Positions 53,257 through 63,485 of a stretch of DNA of 64,000 nucleotides are shown here, in pieces (positions within the stretch are counted from its first letter, which is position 1; each line of letters starts with the position of its first letter). The stretch spans positions 1 through 64,000 of the forward strand of contig NZ_WKJK01000003.1 in NCBI RefSeq assembly GCF_009674535.1, written 5' to 3'. The position numbers were made by a program, and so were the translations under genes. The notes below the pieces were generated by a model that did not search any database, was not told the origin of the DNA, and was given only the letters and a program-made list of their open reading frames with translations. The stretch comes from Duganella guangzhouensis (GTDB lineage Bacteria > Pseudomonadota > Gammaproteobacteria > Burkholderiales > Burkholderiaceae_D).

Positions 53257-54407
53257 GCAGGGCCGATTCCCGAAAACAGTTTAGCTTCTTCTGCCAGATC
53301 CGGACCTGGCTGCACCTTGGCCTTCTTGGCCGCCGCAAAGTCCAGCATGCGCGTGATCGAAGTCACCGCCTGCTTGCCAATGGCAGCATCGACGAAGATC
53401 TCGTGCGCGGCGCTGATTGCCGGGCTATCGATGTTCTCCAGCAGATCGGCCAGATTCTGCAGACCGTTCATCGCCATCCACGGGCAGTGCGCGCAGCTCT
53501 TGCAGGTGGCGCTGTTGCCGGCGGTTGGTGCGACGATGAAGCGCTTGTTCGGCGCCGCGGCCTGCATTTTGTGCAGGATGCCGTTGTCGGTGGCGACGAT
53601 GAAGGTATCGCTATCCGATTCAACGGCGGCGTTGATGATCTGCGTGGTCGAACCCACCACGTCGGCCAGCGCCACCACATTGGCCGGCGACTCCGGGTGC
53701 ACCAGGATTTTCGCGTGCGGGTACTCGGCCTTCAACAGCTCCAGCTCCACGCCCTTGAATTCATCATGCACCAGGCAAGAGCCCTGCCACAGCAGCATGT
53801 CGGCGCCAGTCTGCTTCTGAATATAGGAACCCAGATGTTTATCCGGCGCCCACAGGATCTTCTTGCCCTGCTCGTGCAGGTGCTTGACGATATCCAACCC
53901 GATCGACGAGGTCACCATCCAGTCCGCGCGCGCTTTGACGGCGGCGCTGGTGTTGGCATACACCACAACCGTACGGTCCGGATGCTGATCGCAGAAAGCG
54001 GTGAATTCATCGGCCGGGCAACCCAGGTCCAGCGAGCAGGTCGCGTCCAGGTCCGGCATCAGAATGCGTTTTTCCGGGCTCAGGATCTTGGCGGTTTCGC
54101 CCATGAAGCGCACGCCCGCCACAATCAGCGTCTTGGCGGCGTGATCGCGACCGAAGCGCGCCATCTCCAACGAATCGGAGACGCAGCCGCCGGTTTCCTC
54201 GGCCAGATCCTGCAGATCGGCGTCCACATAATAATGCGACACCAGCACCGCCTGCTTTTCCTTCAACAGGCGCTTGATGCGCTCCTTGAGCTCCACGCGC
54301 TGCTCGGCGCTGGGAGTGGCTGGCGTACGCGCCCACGCATGGGCTACGCAGCTGGCGCCGTCTTGTGGATGCTCGTACTCGACGGGTTTGATCTCGATGG
54401 CTTGCAT
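53253..54407 (-). CDS. nadA: Quinolinate synthase
   Basis: 384 residues, long form. Cluster-binding cysteines are seen in [24 protein letters not shown] and [14 protein letters not shown]. It condenses iminoaspartate with dihydroxyacetone phosphate, using a [4Fe-4S] cluster. It starts 6 nt after the ybiT stop and overlaps nadC, so ybiT-nadA-nadC form one transcript. Confidence 0.95.
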   Translation of the reverse strand: MQAIEIKPVEYEHPQDGASCVAHAWARTPATPSAEQRVELKERIKRLLKEKQAVLVSHYYVDADLQDLAEETGGCVSDSLEMARFGRDHAAKTLIVAGVRFMGETAKILSPEKRILMPDLDATCSLDLGCPADEFTAFCDQHPDRTVVVYANTSAAVKARADWMVTSSIGLDIVKHLHEQGKKILWAPDKHLGSYIQKQTGADMLLWQGSCLVHDEFKGVELELLKAEYPHAKILVHPESPANVVALADVVGSTTQIINAAVESDSDTFIVATDNGILHKMQAAAPNKRFIVAPTAGNSATCKSCAHCPWMAMNGLQNLADLLENIDSPAISAAHEIFVDAAIGKQAVTSITRMLDFAAAKKAKVQPGPDLAEEAKLFSGIGPA

Positions 54408-54413
54408 GATGGT

Positions 54414-56015
54414 TTAAGCGATACCTTGGCTGGTCAGATATTCTTCGTAGCCGCCACGGAAGTCGACCACTTCGTTGTCCTTGATCTCGATGATGCGGTT
54501 GGCCAGCGACGACACGAATTCACGGTCGTGCGAGACGAAGATCAGGGTGCCGGCGTACTTGTCCAGCGCGATGTTCAGCGACTCGATCGATTCCATGTCC
54601 ATGTGGTTGGTCGGTTCATCTAGCAGCAGCACGTTGTGACGGCCCAGCATCAGCTTACCGTACATCATGCGGCCCTTTTCACCACCGGACAGCACGCGCA
54701 CCGACTTCTTCACCTCGTCGCCGCCGAACAGCAGACGGCCCAGGATCGAACGCACGGCTTGATCGTCGTCGCCTTCCTTGGTCCACTTGCCCATCCAGTC
54801 GGTCAGGTTGATATCGGTCGCGAAGTCCTCGGTCGGATCTTGCGGCATGTAGCCGACGTTGGCGTTTTCAGCCCACTTGACCATACCGTGATCGGCGTGC
54901 AGGCCGGCGATGTCGTCACCGCCGATACAACGCAGCATGGTGGTCTTGCCCGCGCCGTTGGCGCCGATGATCGCAATGCGCTCGCCCGCTTCCACCATGA
55001 TGCTGAAATTGTTGAACAGCTGACGGTCGTATTTCTTGCTGAGGTTTTCAGCCTCCACCGCCAGGCGGTGCAGCTTCTTCTCGCCTTCGAAGCGCACGAA
55101 CGGATAGGCGCGCGACGATGGCTTGATGTCCTCAACCTTGATCTTGTCGATCATCTTGGCGCGCGAAGTCGCCTGACGGGCCTTGGACTTGTTGGCCGAG
55201 AAGCGACGCACGAAGTCCTGCAGCTCGGCGACCTTCTCTTTCGCCTTGGCGTTGTTGGCCAGCTGCTGATTGCGGGCCTGAGTCGACGCCAGCATGTAGT
55301 CGTCGTAGTTACCTGGGTAGATCTTCAGCGTGCCGTAATCCATATCGGCCACGTGGGTGCACACCTGATTCAGGAAGTGGCGATCGTGGGAGATAATGAT
55401 CATGGTGGAGTTGCGCTCATTGAGCACATCTTCCAGCCAGCGGATGGTGTTGATGTCCAGGTTATTGGTCGGTTCGTCGAGCAGCAGGATGTCCGGATTC
55501 GAGAACAGCGCCTGCGCCAGCAGCACGCGCAGCTTCCAGCCTGGCGACACGGCGCTCATCGGGCCTTGGTGCAGATCGATGCTGATACCCACGCCCAGCA
55601 GCAGTTCACCAGCGCGCGATTCAGCGGTGTAGCCGTCGTACTCGGACACTTTGCCTTCCAGTTCGGCGGCTTTCATGTAATCGTCGTCGGTGGCTTCTGG
55701 ATTGGCGTAGATGGCGTCGCGTTCGGAGATCGCGGCCCACATCTCGGTGTGGCCCATCATCACCACGTCCAGCACACGCATCTCTTCGTACGCAAACTGA
55801 TCCTGACGCAGCTTACCCAGGCGCTCGTTCACGTCCAGCATCACGTTACCACCCGACGGATCAAGATCGCCGCCGAGGATTTTCATGAAGGTCGACTTAC
55901 CGCAACCGTTGGCGCCGATCAGGCCATAGCGGTTGCCATCGCCGAACTTGACGGAGATGTTTTCAAACAGCGGCTTGGCGCCGAATTGCATCGTGATGTT
56001 TGCTGTAGAGAGCAT
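54414..56015 (-). CDS. ybiT: ABC-F translation factor (YbiT type)
   Basis: 533 residues with two ATPase modules, [19 protein letters not shown] and [20 protein letters not shown]. The signature regions are [15 protein letters not shown] and [12 protein letters not shown], with DEPTN in each. A linker of about 80 residues between the modules ([20 protein letters not shown]) is the P-site tRNA-interaction motif. It acts on the ribosome. The gene heads the nadA-nadC transcript. Confidence 0.92.
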   Translation of the reverse strand: MLSTANITMQFGAKPLFENISVKFGDGNRYGLIGANGCGKSTFMKILGGDLDPSGGNVMLDVNERLGKLRQDQFAYEEMRVLDVVMMGHTEMWAAISERDAIYANPEATDDDYMKAAELEGKVSEYDGYTAESRAGELLLGVGISIDLHQGPMSAVSPGWKLRVLLAQALFSNPDILLLDEPTNNLDINTIRWLEDVLNERNSTMIIISHDRHFLNQVCTHVADMDYGTLKIYPGNYDDYMLASTQARNQQLANNAKAKEKVAELQDFVRRFSANKSKARQATSRAKMIDKIKVEDIKPSSRAYPFVRFEGEKKLHRLAVEAENLSKKYDRQLFNNFSIMVEAGERIAIIGANGAGKTTMLRCIGGDDIAGLHADHGMVKWAENANVGYMPQDPTEDFATDINLTDWMGKWTKEGDDDQAVRSILGRLLFGGDEVKKSVRVLSGGEKGRMMYGKLMLGRHNVLLLDEPTNHMDMESIESLNIALDKYAGTLIFVSHDREFVSSLANRIIEIKDNEVVDFRGGYEEYLTSQGIA

Positions 56016-56508
56016 GTGTGTTGGGCTTTGCAGATTAGGTATAGCGGAAAGGCGAAATTATACAGCAATGCCTAGATAGAATTTCTAGACCGTCGCAGAC
56101 CGCATGAGACAAGGCCAATTGCCGTATTGGCATTTCGCTGGGCTCTCTGGAAAAGCCTCGTTTGGTCCAGATTTTCGCCCAAATTTGGCCCACGTTTTTT
56201 GGAGAGAAAACTAGCGCGCCCCGTTCTACCCAAACGCTGAGGTAGAACGATGCCTTGTGAAGGGTGTTGTTACATTGTACATCCATTTCGAACAGATGGT
56301 GCGACGTACAGATCACCGCAGCGCTCCAGCCGCTCGGTGCGGTCTTCGTGCGCCGCGCTGACGTGCAGGCCGGCCAGCCAGCGCTCGTTGGACCGCTCGA
56401 AGAAGTGCCATGTAACACGTTTGTGCTACAAACGGAACTTTCAATCAAGTCTGCTCACTGCAATAATCAAGTGCAACCTGAGAGTAAAACGAATTTCATA
56501 GGTGAACA
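56016..56508. other. Gene-free stretch with a GC-rich coding remnant
   Basis: The first 260 bp are AT-rich and non-coding. Between about 56310 and 56415 a short GC-rich minus-strand frame reads HFFERSNERWLAGLHVSAAH and then EDRTERLERC, which looks like a fragment of a real protein I cannot identify. The last 90 bp are the AT-rich promoter region of the next gene. Probably an insertion boundary. Confidence 0.4.
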
Positions 56509-57567
56509 ATGAAGTCCTTTGATAAAAAAGTCAAAGATTCACAAAATGGAAATGAGCGGGAATTCCGCCCTCAACACACGGCAACGGGGTACGGGCATCT
56601 GCGCGCGCTTCAAGCTCTGGCAGACAACAGCCCGCAGTCAAAGCAATTAATGCGAACTAAGAGTTTTATTGCTAAAAAATCTGAAAATTTCACCCCCACC
56701 ATTACGCCAGTTCAACTCAGGGCTTTGGTCGCAGGTAAACTGAATGTGGTTGGAGAAGAGCATGGTGAATCAGATGCTCGTCGCGAATTAGAGAGGGAGA
56801 TTTGCGCCGAGCACGTCGGCGGTGGCTATTGGCAGGAAGGGGATGTTTTGGGAGAGGATCTTCGCAATTGTATTACAATTTGTTGTTATGACGACAAGCG
56901 CACTCGAGGAGATTCACCAGCGCTACTTGTTGATCAATTCGCTGCCTTCATGCTTAAGATCTGTCGTAGGTACTCCGCATTTATCGAAGCTAAGCTTGAA
57001 GAGCGAGTTTCTGGGCAACAGATGATTTTAGTTGAGAGTAACATAAAAATACTTAAGGAAATAGTACAGCACAGCGTAGATTTTTACCATTCTTATGGAA
57101 ACATGCACGATGTGGGGCCAAAATTAAAATTATCTTACTTTGTCTGCAATATAAGAGACATTGTATCGGAGGTGATTAACGACACTATCACATCCGCATC
57201 CACATCAGAAAAATTCAGAACGGCAGTTGCTGGATTAGACGAGGAACTAAAACGCCGAAATAAAAATGATATCGCGTATGAAAGATCTATTCATATGGAA
57301 CAAAGTGCAGCATCCCTGCCTCCTCAAGCTGGGGTCTGGAAGGTTGGCGACGCTCATATTTCTGACTTTGTAGAGCCGGCGAATGAGAAGTATGTAGTAC
57401 GAACGCGAGACGAATTTAATGAACAATTCGGCTTACCTACTGTGAAGGCCAAAGATGATGCACTCAGAAGAAAAATGAAAAAGTACAACGACTATAAAAA
57501 GGGAAAAGGTCTTAGATACAAAGAAACCAAGGAAACTAAAGAAACGAAACCGCCGCCTTCATCCTAA
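56509..57567 (+). CDS. Candidate eCIS-type cargo protein, unknown toxin domain
   Basis: 352 residues; ATG 56509 with AGGTG upstream. There is no signal peptide. The N terminus (residues 29-54) contains YGHLRALQALADNSPQSKQL, the kind of segment seen in DUF4157 and other proteins linked to extracellular contractile injection systems; the calpain-like protein in this window has a related motif. Residues 79-92 read NVVGEEHGESDARR, a conserved-looking motif I recall from eCIS-associated hypothetical proteins. The middle is helical, and the C terminus is a Lys/Thr/Glu-rich tail (KETKETKETKPPPSS). The gene is clearly richer in AT than its neighbours, suggesting acquisition. No adjacent structural or immunity gene is seen. 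Confidence 0.6.
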   Translation: MKSFDKKVKDSQNGNEREFRPQHTATGYGHLRALQALADNSPQSKQLMRTKSFIAKKSENFTPTITPVQLRALVAGKLNVVGEEHGESDARRELEREICAEHVGGGYWQEGDVLGEDLRNCITICCYDDKRTRGDSPALLVDQFAAFMLKICRRYSAFIEAKLEERVSGQQMILVESNIKILKEIVQHSVDFYHSYGNMHDVGPKLKLSYFVCNIRDIVSEVINDTITSASTSEKFRTAVAGLDEELKRRNKNDIAYERSIHMEQSAASLPPQAGVWKVGDAHISDFVEPANEKYVVRTRDEFNEQFGLPTVKAKDDALRRKMKKYNDYKKGKGLRYKETKETKETKPPPSS

Positions 57568-57601
57568 TGATTTCGATATTTTACAAATAATGGTAAACCC
57601 C

Positions 57602-57670
57602 TGAGGTGGCTCGCGTCTGCAACTCCGACAACGCCTTACAAGGATCACGCGAGATGTTTGAGCCACCTCA
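57602..57670. repeat. Long inverted repeat after the putative cargo gene
   Basis: TGAGGTGGCTC (57602-57612) and GAGCCACCTCA (57660-57670) are perfect complements; inside, GCG and CGC can extend the stem next to a 9-nt bulge. The loop is about 30 nt. It may be the terminator of the cargo gene or a small structured RNA. Confidence 0.5.
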
Positions 57671-57724
57671 AGTCAAACCCGCGCGTGGATTGACTGTACC
57701 TTTCGCGGCGCGCATGCTGAACCA

Positions 57725-58048
57725 ATGTATACGACGCCCCTCAAAGAGTATATTGATGCCCGGGACCAGGCCATCAGCGCCGGCACCAAGGAATTTCAAG
57801 CCGTCGTCGAGGCGCGCCTGACGGAAATGGATGCCCGCCTGAACACCCGCCTTGCCGACATGGACGCCCGCCTGTCGCGCGGGATGGCGGAAATGATCAA
57901 ATGGTGTGTCGGCATCATCTTCGCCGGAATGACGATTAACATTTCGGTCTCCGCTTACCTCTACTCCTCCACTCTGAACCGCATCGAGGCGCTGGCGCAG
58001 GAAGTGCGCGCCGCCTTGCCGCCACGCCCAACTCTTCAACAACATTAA
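57725..58048 (+). CDS. Small membrane protein with coiled coil
   Basis: 107 residues. The N-terminal half is a charged helical repeat (LTEMDARLNTRLADMDARLS), then one hydrophobic segment (CVGIIFAGMTINISVSAYLY) and a short helical tail. It resembles small helper proteins with one transmembrane helix, but no family can be named. GC content returns to the core level. Confidence 0.6.
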   Translation: MYTTPLKEYIDARDQAISAGTKEFQAVVEARLTEMDARLNTRLADMDARLSRGMAEMIKWCVGIIFAGMTINISVSAYLYSSTLNRIEALAQEVRAALPPRPTLQQH

Positions 58049-58132
58049 TGTCACGGCAACGTAACATTAGTTCATTAGACTACGCGCCGCGCAAGCTTGC
58101 GCGTTTCTAATAACTACTAGCCAGGATTAATA

Positions 58133-59404
58133 ATGAGATTGAAGCACCTGAAGTTGCTCGCGCTCGCCGGTACGGCAGCGCTGGCTGCGCTGCTGTCTGC
58201 TTGTGGCGCCGACAAGGCCGACCCGCTCACTCCCCAGCAAAAGATCAAGCACGTATTCGTCATCACGCTGGAAAACAAGAACTACGACGACACCTTCGGC
58301 ACGAGCACGCAGAACCCGTACATGACCGGTACGCTGAAGCCGATGGGCGCCCACCTGACCCAGTACTACGGCACTGGCCACGTCAGCCTGGACAACTACA
58401 TCGCCATGATCAGCGGTCAGCCTTCGAACACTGAAACTGAGATGGATTGCACCACCTACAGCGAATTCGTCCAGACCGGCACCACCACCGACGGCAACAA
58501 GATCGCTATCGGCAACGGCTGCGTCTACCCTTCCACCGTCAAGACGCTGCCAGACCAGCTGAAAGCCGCCGGCTACAGCTGGAAAGGCTATATGGAAGAC
58601 ATGGGCAACGATCCAACCCGTGAAGCCACCACCTGTGCCCACCCGGTCATCGGCGCCACCGACAAGACCAATACACCGATGGCTGGCAGCGCGGCTGTAC
58701 CGGCCGGCGACCAGTACGCCACTCGCCACAACCCGTTCGTGTATTTCCACTCGATTACCGACTCGACCGATTGCAACAGCAACGTGGTCGCGCTGAGCAA
58801 GCTGGAAGCCGATCTGGCCAGTGTATCGACCACCGCCAACTTCACCTTCATCACGCCTAACGTCTGCAACGACGGTCACGATGGTGACGGCACCGGCGCC
58901 GCCGGCAAGGGCTGCGTGGACGGCAAAGCAGGCGGCCTGACCTCGGCCGACGCCTTCCTGAAAACCTGGGTGCCGAAAATCCTGGCCTCGCCGGCCTATA
59001 AACAAGACGGTCTGCTGATCATCAACTTCGACGAAAGCGCGAACTCCTCGATGACCACGGCGGTCAACTCCAGCACCGGCAAAGTCACCATCAACGCCGT
59101 GTACAAAGGCGAAACCTGCTGCGGCCAGCAAATGGGGCCGAACATCACCCGTCCGCTCACCATGAACTATCCGATCAGCGCATCGATGGAATACAACCTG
59201 GTGTTCGAGAGCTTTGGTGGCGACCGCACCGGCGCGATCCTGATTTCGCCATTCATCAAAGGCGGCACCGTGTCTAATGTGCAGTACAACCATTACTCGC
59301 TGCTGAAGTCCCTGGAAGACATCTTCGTGCCGGGCCAGTATCTGGGCTACGCCAACCAGGCCGGTTTGGTGGCCTTCGGCTCCGATATCTACACCGCAAA
59401 CTGA
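58133..59404 (+). CDS. Phosphoesterase-family lipoprotein
   Basis: 423 residues with a lipoprotein signal (LAALLSAC, Cys near residue 24). The alkaline phosphatase-like fold of the phosphoesterase family (phospholipase C/acid phosphatase, PF04185 type) is evident: IKHVFVITLENKNYDDTFG, YYGTGHVSLDNYIAMISGQ, LIINFDESA and YNHYSLLKSLEDIF. It probably hydrolyses phosphate esters at the outer surface or in the periplasm. The TGA overlaps the start of the di-haem peroxidase gene (TGATG), so the two are co-translated. Confidence 0.85.
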   Translation: MRLKHLKLLALAGTAALAALLSACGADKADPLTPQQKIKHVFVITLENKNYDDTFGTSTQNPYMTGTLKPMGAHLTQYYGTGHVSLDNYIAMISGQPSNTETEMDCTTYSEFVQTGTTTDGNKIAIGNGCVYPSTVKTLPDQLKAAGYSWKGYMEDMGNDPTREATTCAHPVIGATDKTNTPMAGSAAVPAGDQYATRHNPFVYFHSITDSTDCNSNVVALSKLEADLASVSTTANFTFITPNVCNDGHDGDGTGAAGKGCVDGKAGGLTSADAFLKTWVPKILASPAYKQDGLLIINFDESANSSMTTAVNSSTGKVTINAVYKGETCCGQQMGPNITRPLTMNYPISASMEYNLVFESFGGDRTGAILISPFIKGGTVSNVQYNHYSLLKSLEDIFVPGQYLGYANQAGLVAFGSDIYTAN

Positions 59405-60645
59405 TGAACAGCAGCAGCCGCAATCGGCTTACCTTTATCTGGCCGGTTGCGGCCGCTCTGGCAACAGTGCTGCTGGCCGCCTGCGGCCAGCACGCCGCGC
59501 CTGTGGCCACGGCTCCGGCGCCCTCGCCGGCCGACGTGGCCCAACTGGGTCGCCAGATTTTCTTCGACCCCTCGCTGTCGGCCTCCGGCAAGATGGCCTG
59601 CGCCACCTGTCACGATCCGCAGCACGCCTACGCGCCAGCCAACGGTCTGGCCGCGCAACTGGGCGGCGCAAAGTTGGACCAGCCGGGCACGCGCGCCGTG
59701 CCCTCGCTGCGCTACGCATTAAACCGCACCCCTCGCTGGTTCAAGGAATTCCAGGCCAATGAACTGGAACGCATCACCGAAACCGACAGCGTCCCCACCG
59801 GCGGCCTGACTCGCGACGGTCGCTTCAACACGCTACACGAACAAGCGCTGGCGCCACTGACGGCGGCCAACGAAATGGCCAACATCGGCAACACGGCTAT
59901 CATCGCCAAACTGCGACAGGCCAACTACGCCAGCGAATTCCGCCGCGTGTTTGGCGACAAGGTGTTCGACCAACCAGAGCTGGCATTCAACAAGATGCTG
60001 GAAGCGCTGGAACGCTTCCAGCTGGACGACGCTTCCTTCCATCCCTACACCAGCAAGTTCGATCAATACCTGCAAGGTAAAGCACAGCTAAGCGCCGCCG
60101 AACAACGCGGCCTGCTGCTGTTCGCGGATCCAAATAAAGGAAACTGCGCCGCCTGCCACATCGCATCACCCGGCGCGGACGGCTCGGCCCCGCTGTTCAC
60201 CGACTACACCTTCGCCAACCTCGGGCTGCCGCGCAATCCCAACATCACCGCCAACGCCGACCCGAAGTTCTATGATCTCGGCCTGTGCGGCCCCGATCGC
60301 AAGGACCAGGCCAACATGACCAAATACTGCGGCATGTTCAAGACGCCAACGCTGCGCAATGTCGCCTCACGCCAGGTGTTCATGCACAACGGCGTGTTCA
60401 CCGATCTGGCCGACGCGGTACGCTTCTACGCCACGCGCGAATCGGACCGCAAGCACTGGTATGGCAAGGGACGTCCCTACAATGACATGCCGGCCGCCAT
60501 GCGCGACAACGTCGACGTCATCGACGCGCCGATGAACCGCAAAACCGGCGACAAACCGGCCCTGAGCGAAGCCGAAGTCCAGGACATCGTGCAATTCCTG
60601 CGCACGCTGACCGATGCCGACGTCAAAGTGTCGGATAGTCGCTGA
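59404..60645 (+). CDS. Di-haem cytochrome-c peroxidase/MauG-like lipoprotein
   Basis: 413 residues with a lipobox (VLLAACG). Two haem c motifs are seen: CATCH (in GKMACATCHDPQHAYAP) and CAACH (in NKGNCAACHIASPG). Distal-ligand segment KTPTLRNVASRQVFMHNGVF and GRPYNDMPAAM complete the family pattern. It reduces peroxide or performs MauG-like oxidation in the periplasm. It is coupled to the phosphoesterase gene, a pairing often seen in proteobacteria under phosphate stress; the functional link is not proved. Confidence 0.88.
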   Translation: MNSSSRNRLTFIWPVAAALATVLLAACGQHAAPVATAPAPSPADVAQLGRQIFFDPSLSASGKMACATCHDPQHAYAPANGLAAQLGGAKLDQPGTRAVPSLRYALNRTPRWFKEFQANELERITETDSVPTGGLTRDGRFNTLHEQALAPLTAANEMANIGNTAIIAKLRQANYASEFRRVFGDKVFDQPELAFNKMLEALERFQLDDASFHPYTSKFDQYLQGKAQLSAAEQRGLLLFADPNKGNCAACHIASPGADGSAPLFTDYTFANLGLPRNPNITANADPKFYDLGLCGPDRKDQANMTKYCGMFKTPTLRNVASRQVFMHNGVFTDLADAVRFYATRESDRKHWYGKGRPYNDMPAAMRDNVDVIDAPMNRKTGDKPALSEAEVQDIVQFLRTLTDADVKVSDSR

Positions 60646-61579
60646 TCGTCAAATCGAAGCCGCGCTCCGTGGATACCAGATGCGCCATGCCGCCATACGG
60701 CAGCGTGGCGCGTTCCTTGATATGGCCGAATGGCAGTCCGGTCAGCACCGGAATCGGCAGCCGCGAACGCAGGTAAGCCACCATGCTCTCAAAGTCATAG
60801 CCGTTGTCCATCGGACCAAGCTTGTAACCTGAGAAGTCACCCAGCACCAGCGCACGCTGACCATCCAGCGCACCAGCGTAAAACATCTGCAGCACCATGC
60901 GCTCGACACGATACGGATGTTCACTGATATCCTCGATGAAGCAAATGCCCTGCTCCAGCGCCTGGAAGTACGGCGTGCCGAGCAGGCTCACCAACATCGC
61001 CAGATTGCCGCCCCACAGCTTTCCGCTGACATCCAGCACCGGATTGTCAGCCGCTCCATCGGCCACCACACCGCGCACCGTGTGCACCGGGCCGCGCAGA
61101 CAGTCCCAGAACTGCTGCAGCGTGTAAGCCACCGGCTCGGGACGAATGAAGTCATCGCACATCATCGGGCCGCCAAAGCTGATGCGGCCAGTCTGCTTCA
61201 GCAGCGGCATCTGAAACGCGGTGAAATCGCTGTAGCCGACAAACAGCTTGCCACTATCCGCCATGCGCTGAAAGTCGATCACGGGCAGCAAGCGCGACAT
61301 GCCGTACGAGCCGCGCAGCGCCACCACAATCTGCACCTCAGGGTCCGATGCCGCCGCGTTCAGCTGCGCCAGTCGCCATTCATCAGTGCCGCCGAAGCGC
61401 TGAAATTTCTTATCGTCGTCGTAGTAATTGTGAACCAGGTAGCCCTGCTGCTCCAGGCGCTGCACGCCCTGCAGCAAAGCGTCATTGTCAGGCGGCCGCC
61501 CGCTGGGCGCCGCGATCGCGATGCCGATTTTCGATGTGCTCAAAATATCTCTGTCATTGATGGGTGCCGCTGCCTGCAC
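60623..61579 (-). CDS. ldcA: LD-carboxypeptidase (S66 family)
   Basis: 318 residues. The nucleophile is Ser91 in VALRGSYGMSRL, with GYSDFTAF, the Glu in FIEDISEHPYRVERM and the His in GLPFGHIKERATLPYG; this is the Ser-Glu-His triad of S66 peptidases. It trims the terminal D-Ala from recycled muropeptides in the cytosol. It overlaps the upstream alpha/beta-hydrolase gene by 26 nt and the convergent peroxidase gene by 23 nt. A MccF-like role is the alternative. Confidence 0.88.
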   Translation of the reverse strand: MQAAAPINDRDILSTSKIGIAIAAPSGRPPDNDALLQGVQRLEQQGYLVHNYYDDDKKFQRFGGTDEWRLAQLNAAASDPEVQIVVALRGSYGMSRLLPVIDFQRMADSGKLFVGYSDFTAFQMPLLKQTGRISFGGPMMCDDFIRPEPVAYTLQQFWDCLRGPVHTVRGVVADGAADNPVLDVSGKLWGGNLAMLVSLLGTPYFQALEQGICFIEDISEHPYRVERMVLQMFYAGALDGQRALVLGDFSGYKLGPMDNGYDFESMVAYLRSRLPIPVLTGLPFGHIKERATLPYGGMAHLVSTERGFDLTISDYPTL

Positions 61580-62498
61580 GATGCGTGGCCAGCGGAGGAA
61601 GATCCGCCGTCATATTACCGCGCAGGTGCTGGTCCAGCAAGGCAAGCAGACGCTCGATCAACTGCTGCGGCAAATCGTGGCCCATGCCTTCGATGACATG
61701 CAGCCGCGCGCCGGGAATTTCCCGCGCCGTATCGACGCCGCAGGCGGCCGGAATCAGCGGATCGGCGGCGCCATGGATCACCAGCGCCGGACAGCGGATC
61801 TTGCGCAACAGCGGGGTGCGATCGCCCGAAGCCACCACCGCCACCAACTGCCGCGCCATGCCTGCCGGGCTGGTACCACGCTCCATCGCGCGTTCGACGT
61901 AAGCACGCAGCATGCGGTCCGGCGTCGGGAACGACGGACTGCCGATCAACTGGAAGGTGGCCACGCTATGTTCCACCATCTCCTTGCGAGTCGAACCGGG
62001 CGGCGCCGGCCGCATCAGCGCATTGCGCACCGTGGCCGTGGGGCCGGGCAAGCTGCGCTTGCCGCTGCTGGACATGATGGACGTAAGGCTCAGAGTACGG
62101 TCGGGGAAGCGCGCGGCAAAAATCTGCGCGATCATGCCACCCATCGACACGCCCACCAGATGCGCGCGCGTGACGCCCAGCGCATCGAGCAGCCCAAGCG
62201 CATCGTCAGCCATATCGTTGAGGGTGTAGGCGGCACTCTGCTTCCAGCCCACCAGCGATTTCAGATAAGCCAAGACCAGATTGGGCTTTTTGTGTTGATG
62301 CAGTTTGGAGGACAGGCCGATGTCGCGGTTATCGAAGCGGATCACATAGTAACCCTGCTCGACCAGCCCATCGACCAGATCCTGCGGCCAGGCGATCAGC
62401 TGCATGCCCAGCCCCATAATCAGCAGCACCGGAGGATCGAGTGGATTGCCACTGGTTTCGTAGGCTATCGTAAGGCCGTTTGATTGCGCGGTAGCCAA
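61554..62498 (-). CDS. Alpha/beta-hydrolase
   Basis: 314 residues. The fold is clear: PPVLLIMGLGMQLIAWPQDL (oxyanion), VIRFDNRDIGLS, nucleophile elbow GVSMGGM, LVIHGAADPLIP and the His in EGMGHDLPQ. No signal peptide. Substrate unknown; it resembles general esterases or 3-oxoadipate enol-lactonase relatives. It is read together with ldcA (26-nt overlap). Confidence 0.85.
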   Translation of the reverse strand: MATAQSNGLTIAYETSGNPLDPPVLLIMGLGMQLIAWPQDLVDGLVEQGYYVIRFDNRDIGLSSKLHQHKKPNLVLAYLKSLVGWKQSAAYTLNDMADDALGLLDALGVTRAHLVGVSMGGMIAQIFAARFPDRTLSLTSIMSSSGKRSLPGPTATVRNALMRPAPPGSTRKEMVEHSVATFQLIGSPSFPTPDRMLRAYVERAMERGTSPAGMARQLVAVVASGDRTPLLRKIRCPALVIHGAADPLIPAACGVDTAREIPGARLHVIEGMGHDLPQQLIERLLALLDQHLRGNMTADLPPLATHRAGSGTHQ

Positions 62499-62563
62499 GG
62501 CTTTCTCCCAAAGCGTGCTTGGGATTCAGCATACCATTTTTGCCGCAGCGGTGAAACTTGCTG

Positions 62564-63485
<922 letters not shown>

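Noticed and set aside
56035..56448. 137-codon minus-strand frame between ybiT and the cargo gene
   Set aside because: Mixed composition, crosses from AT-rich to GC-rich DNA, no start signal or domain.
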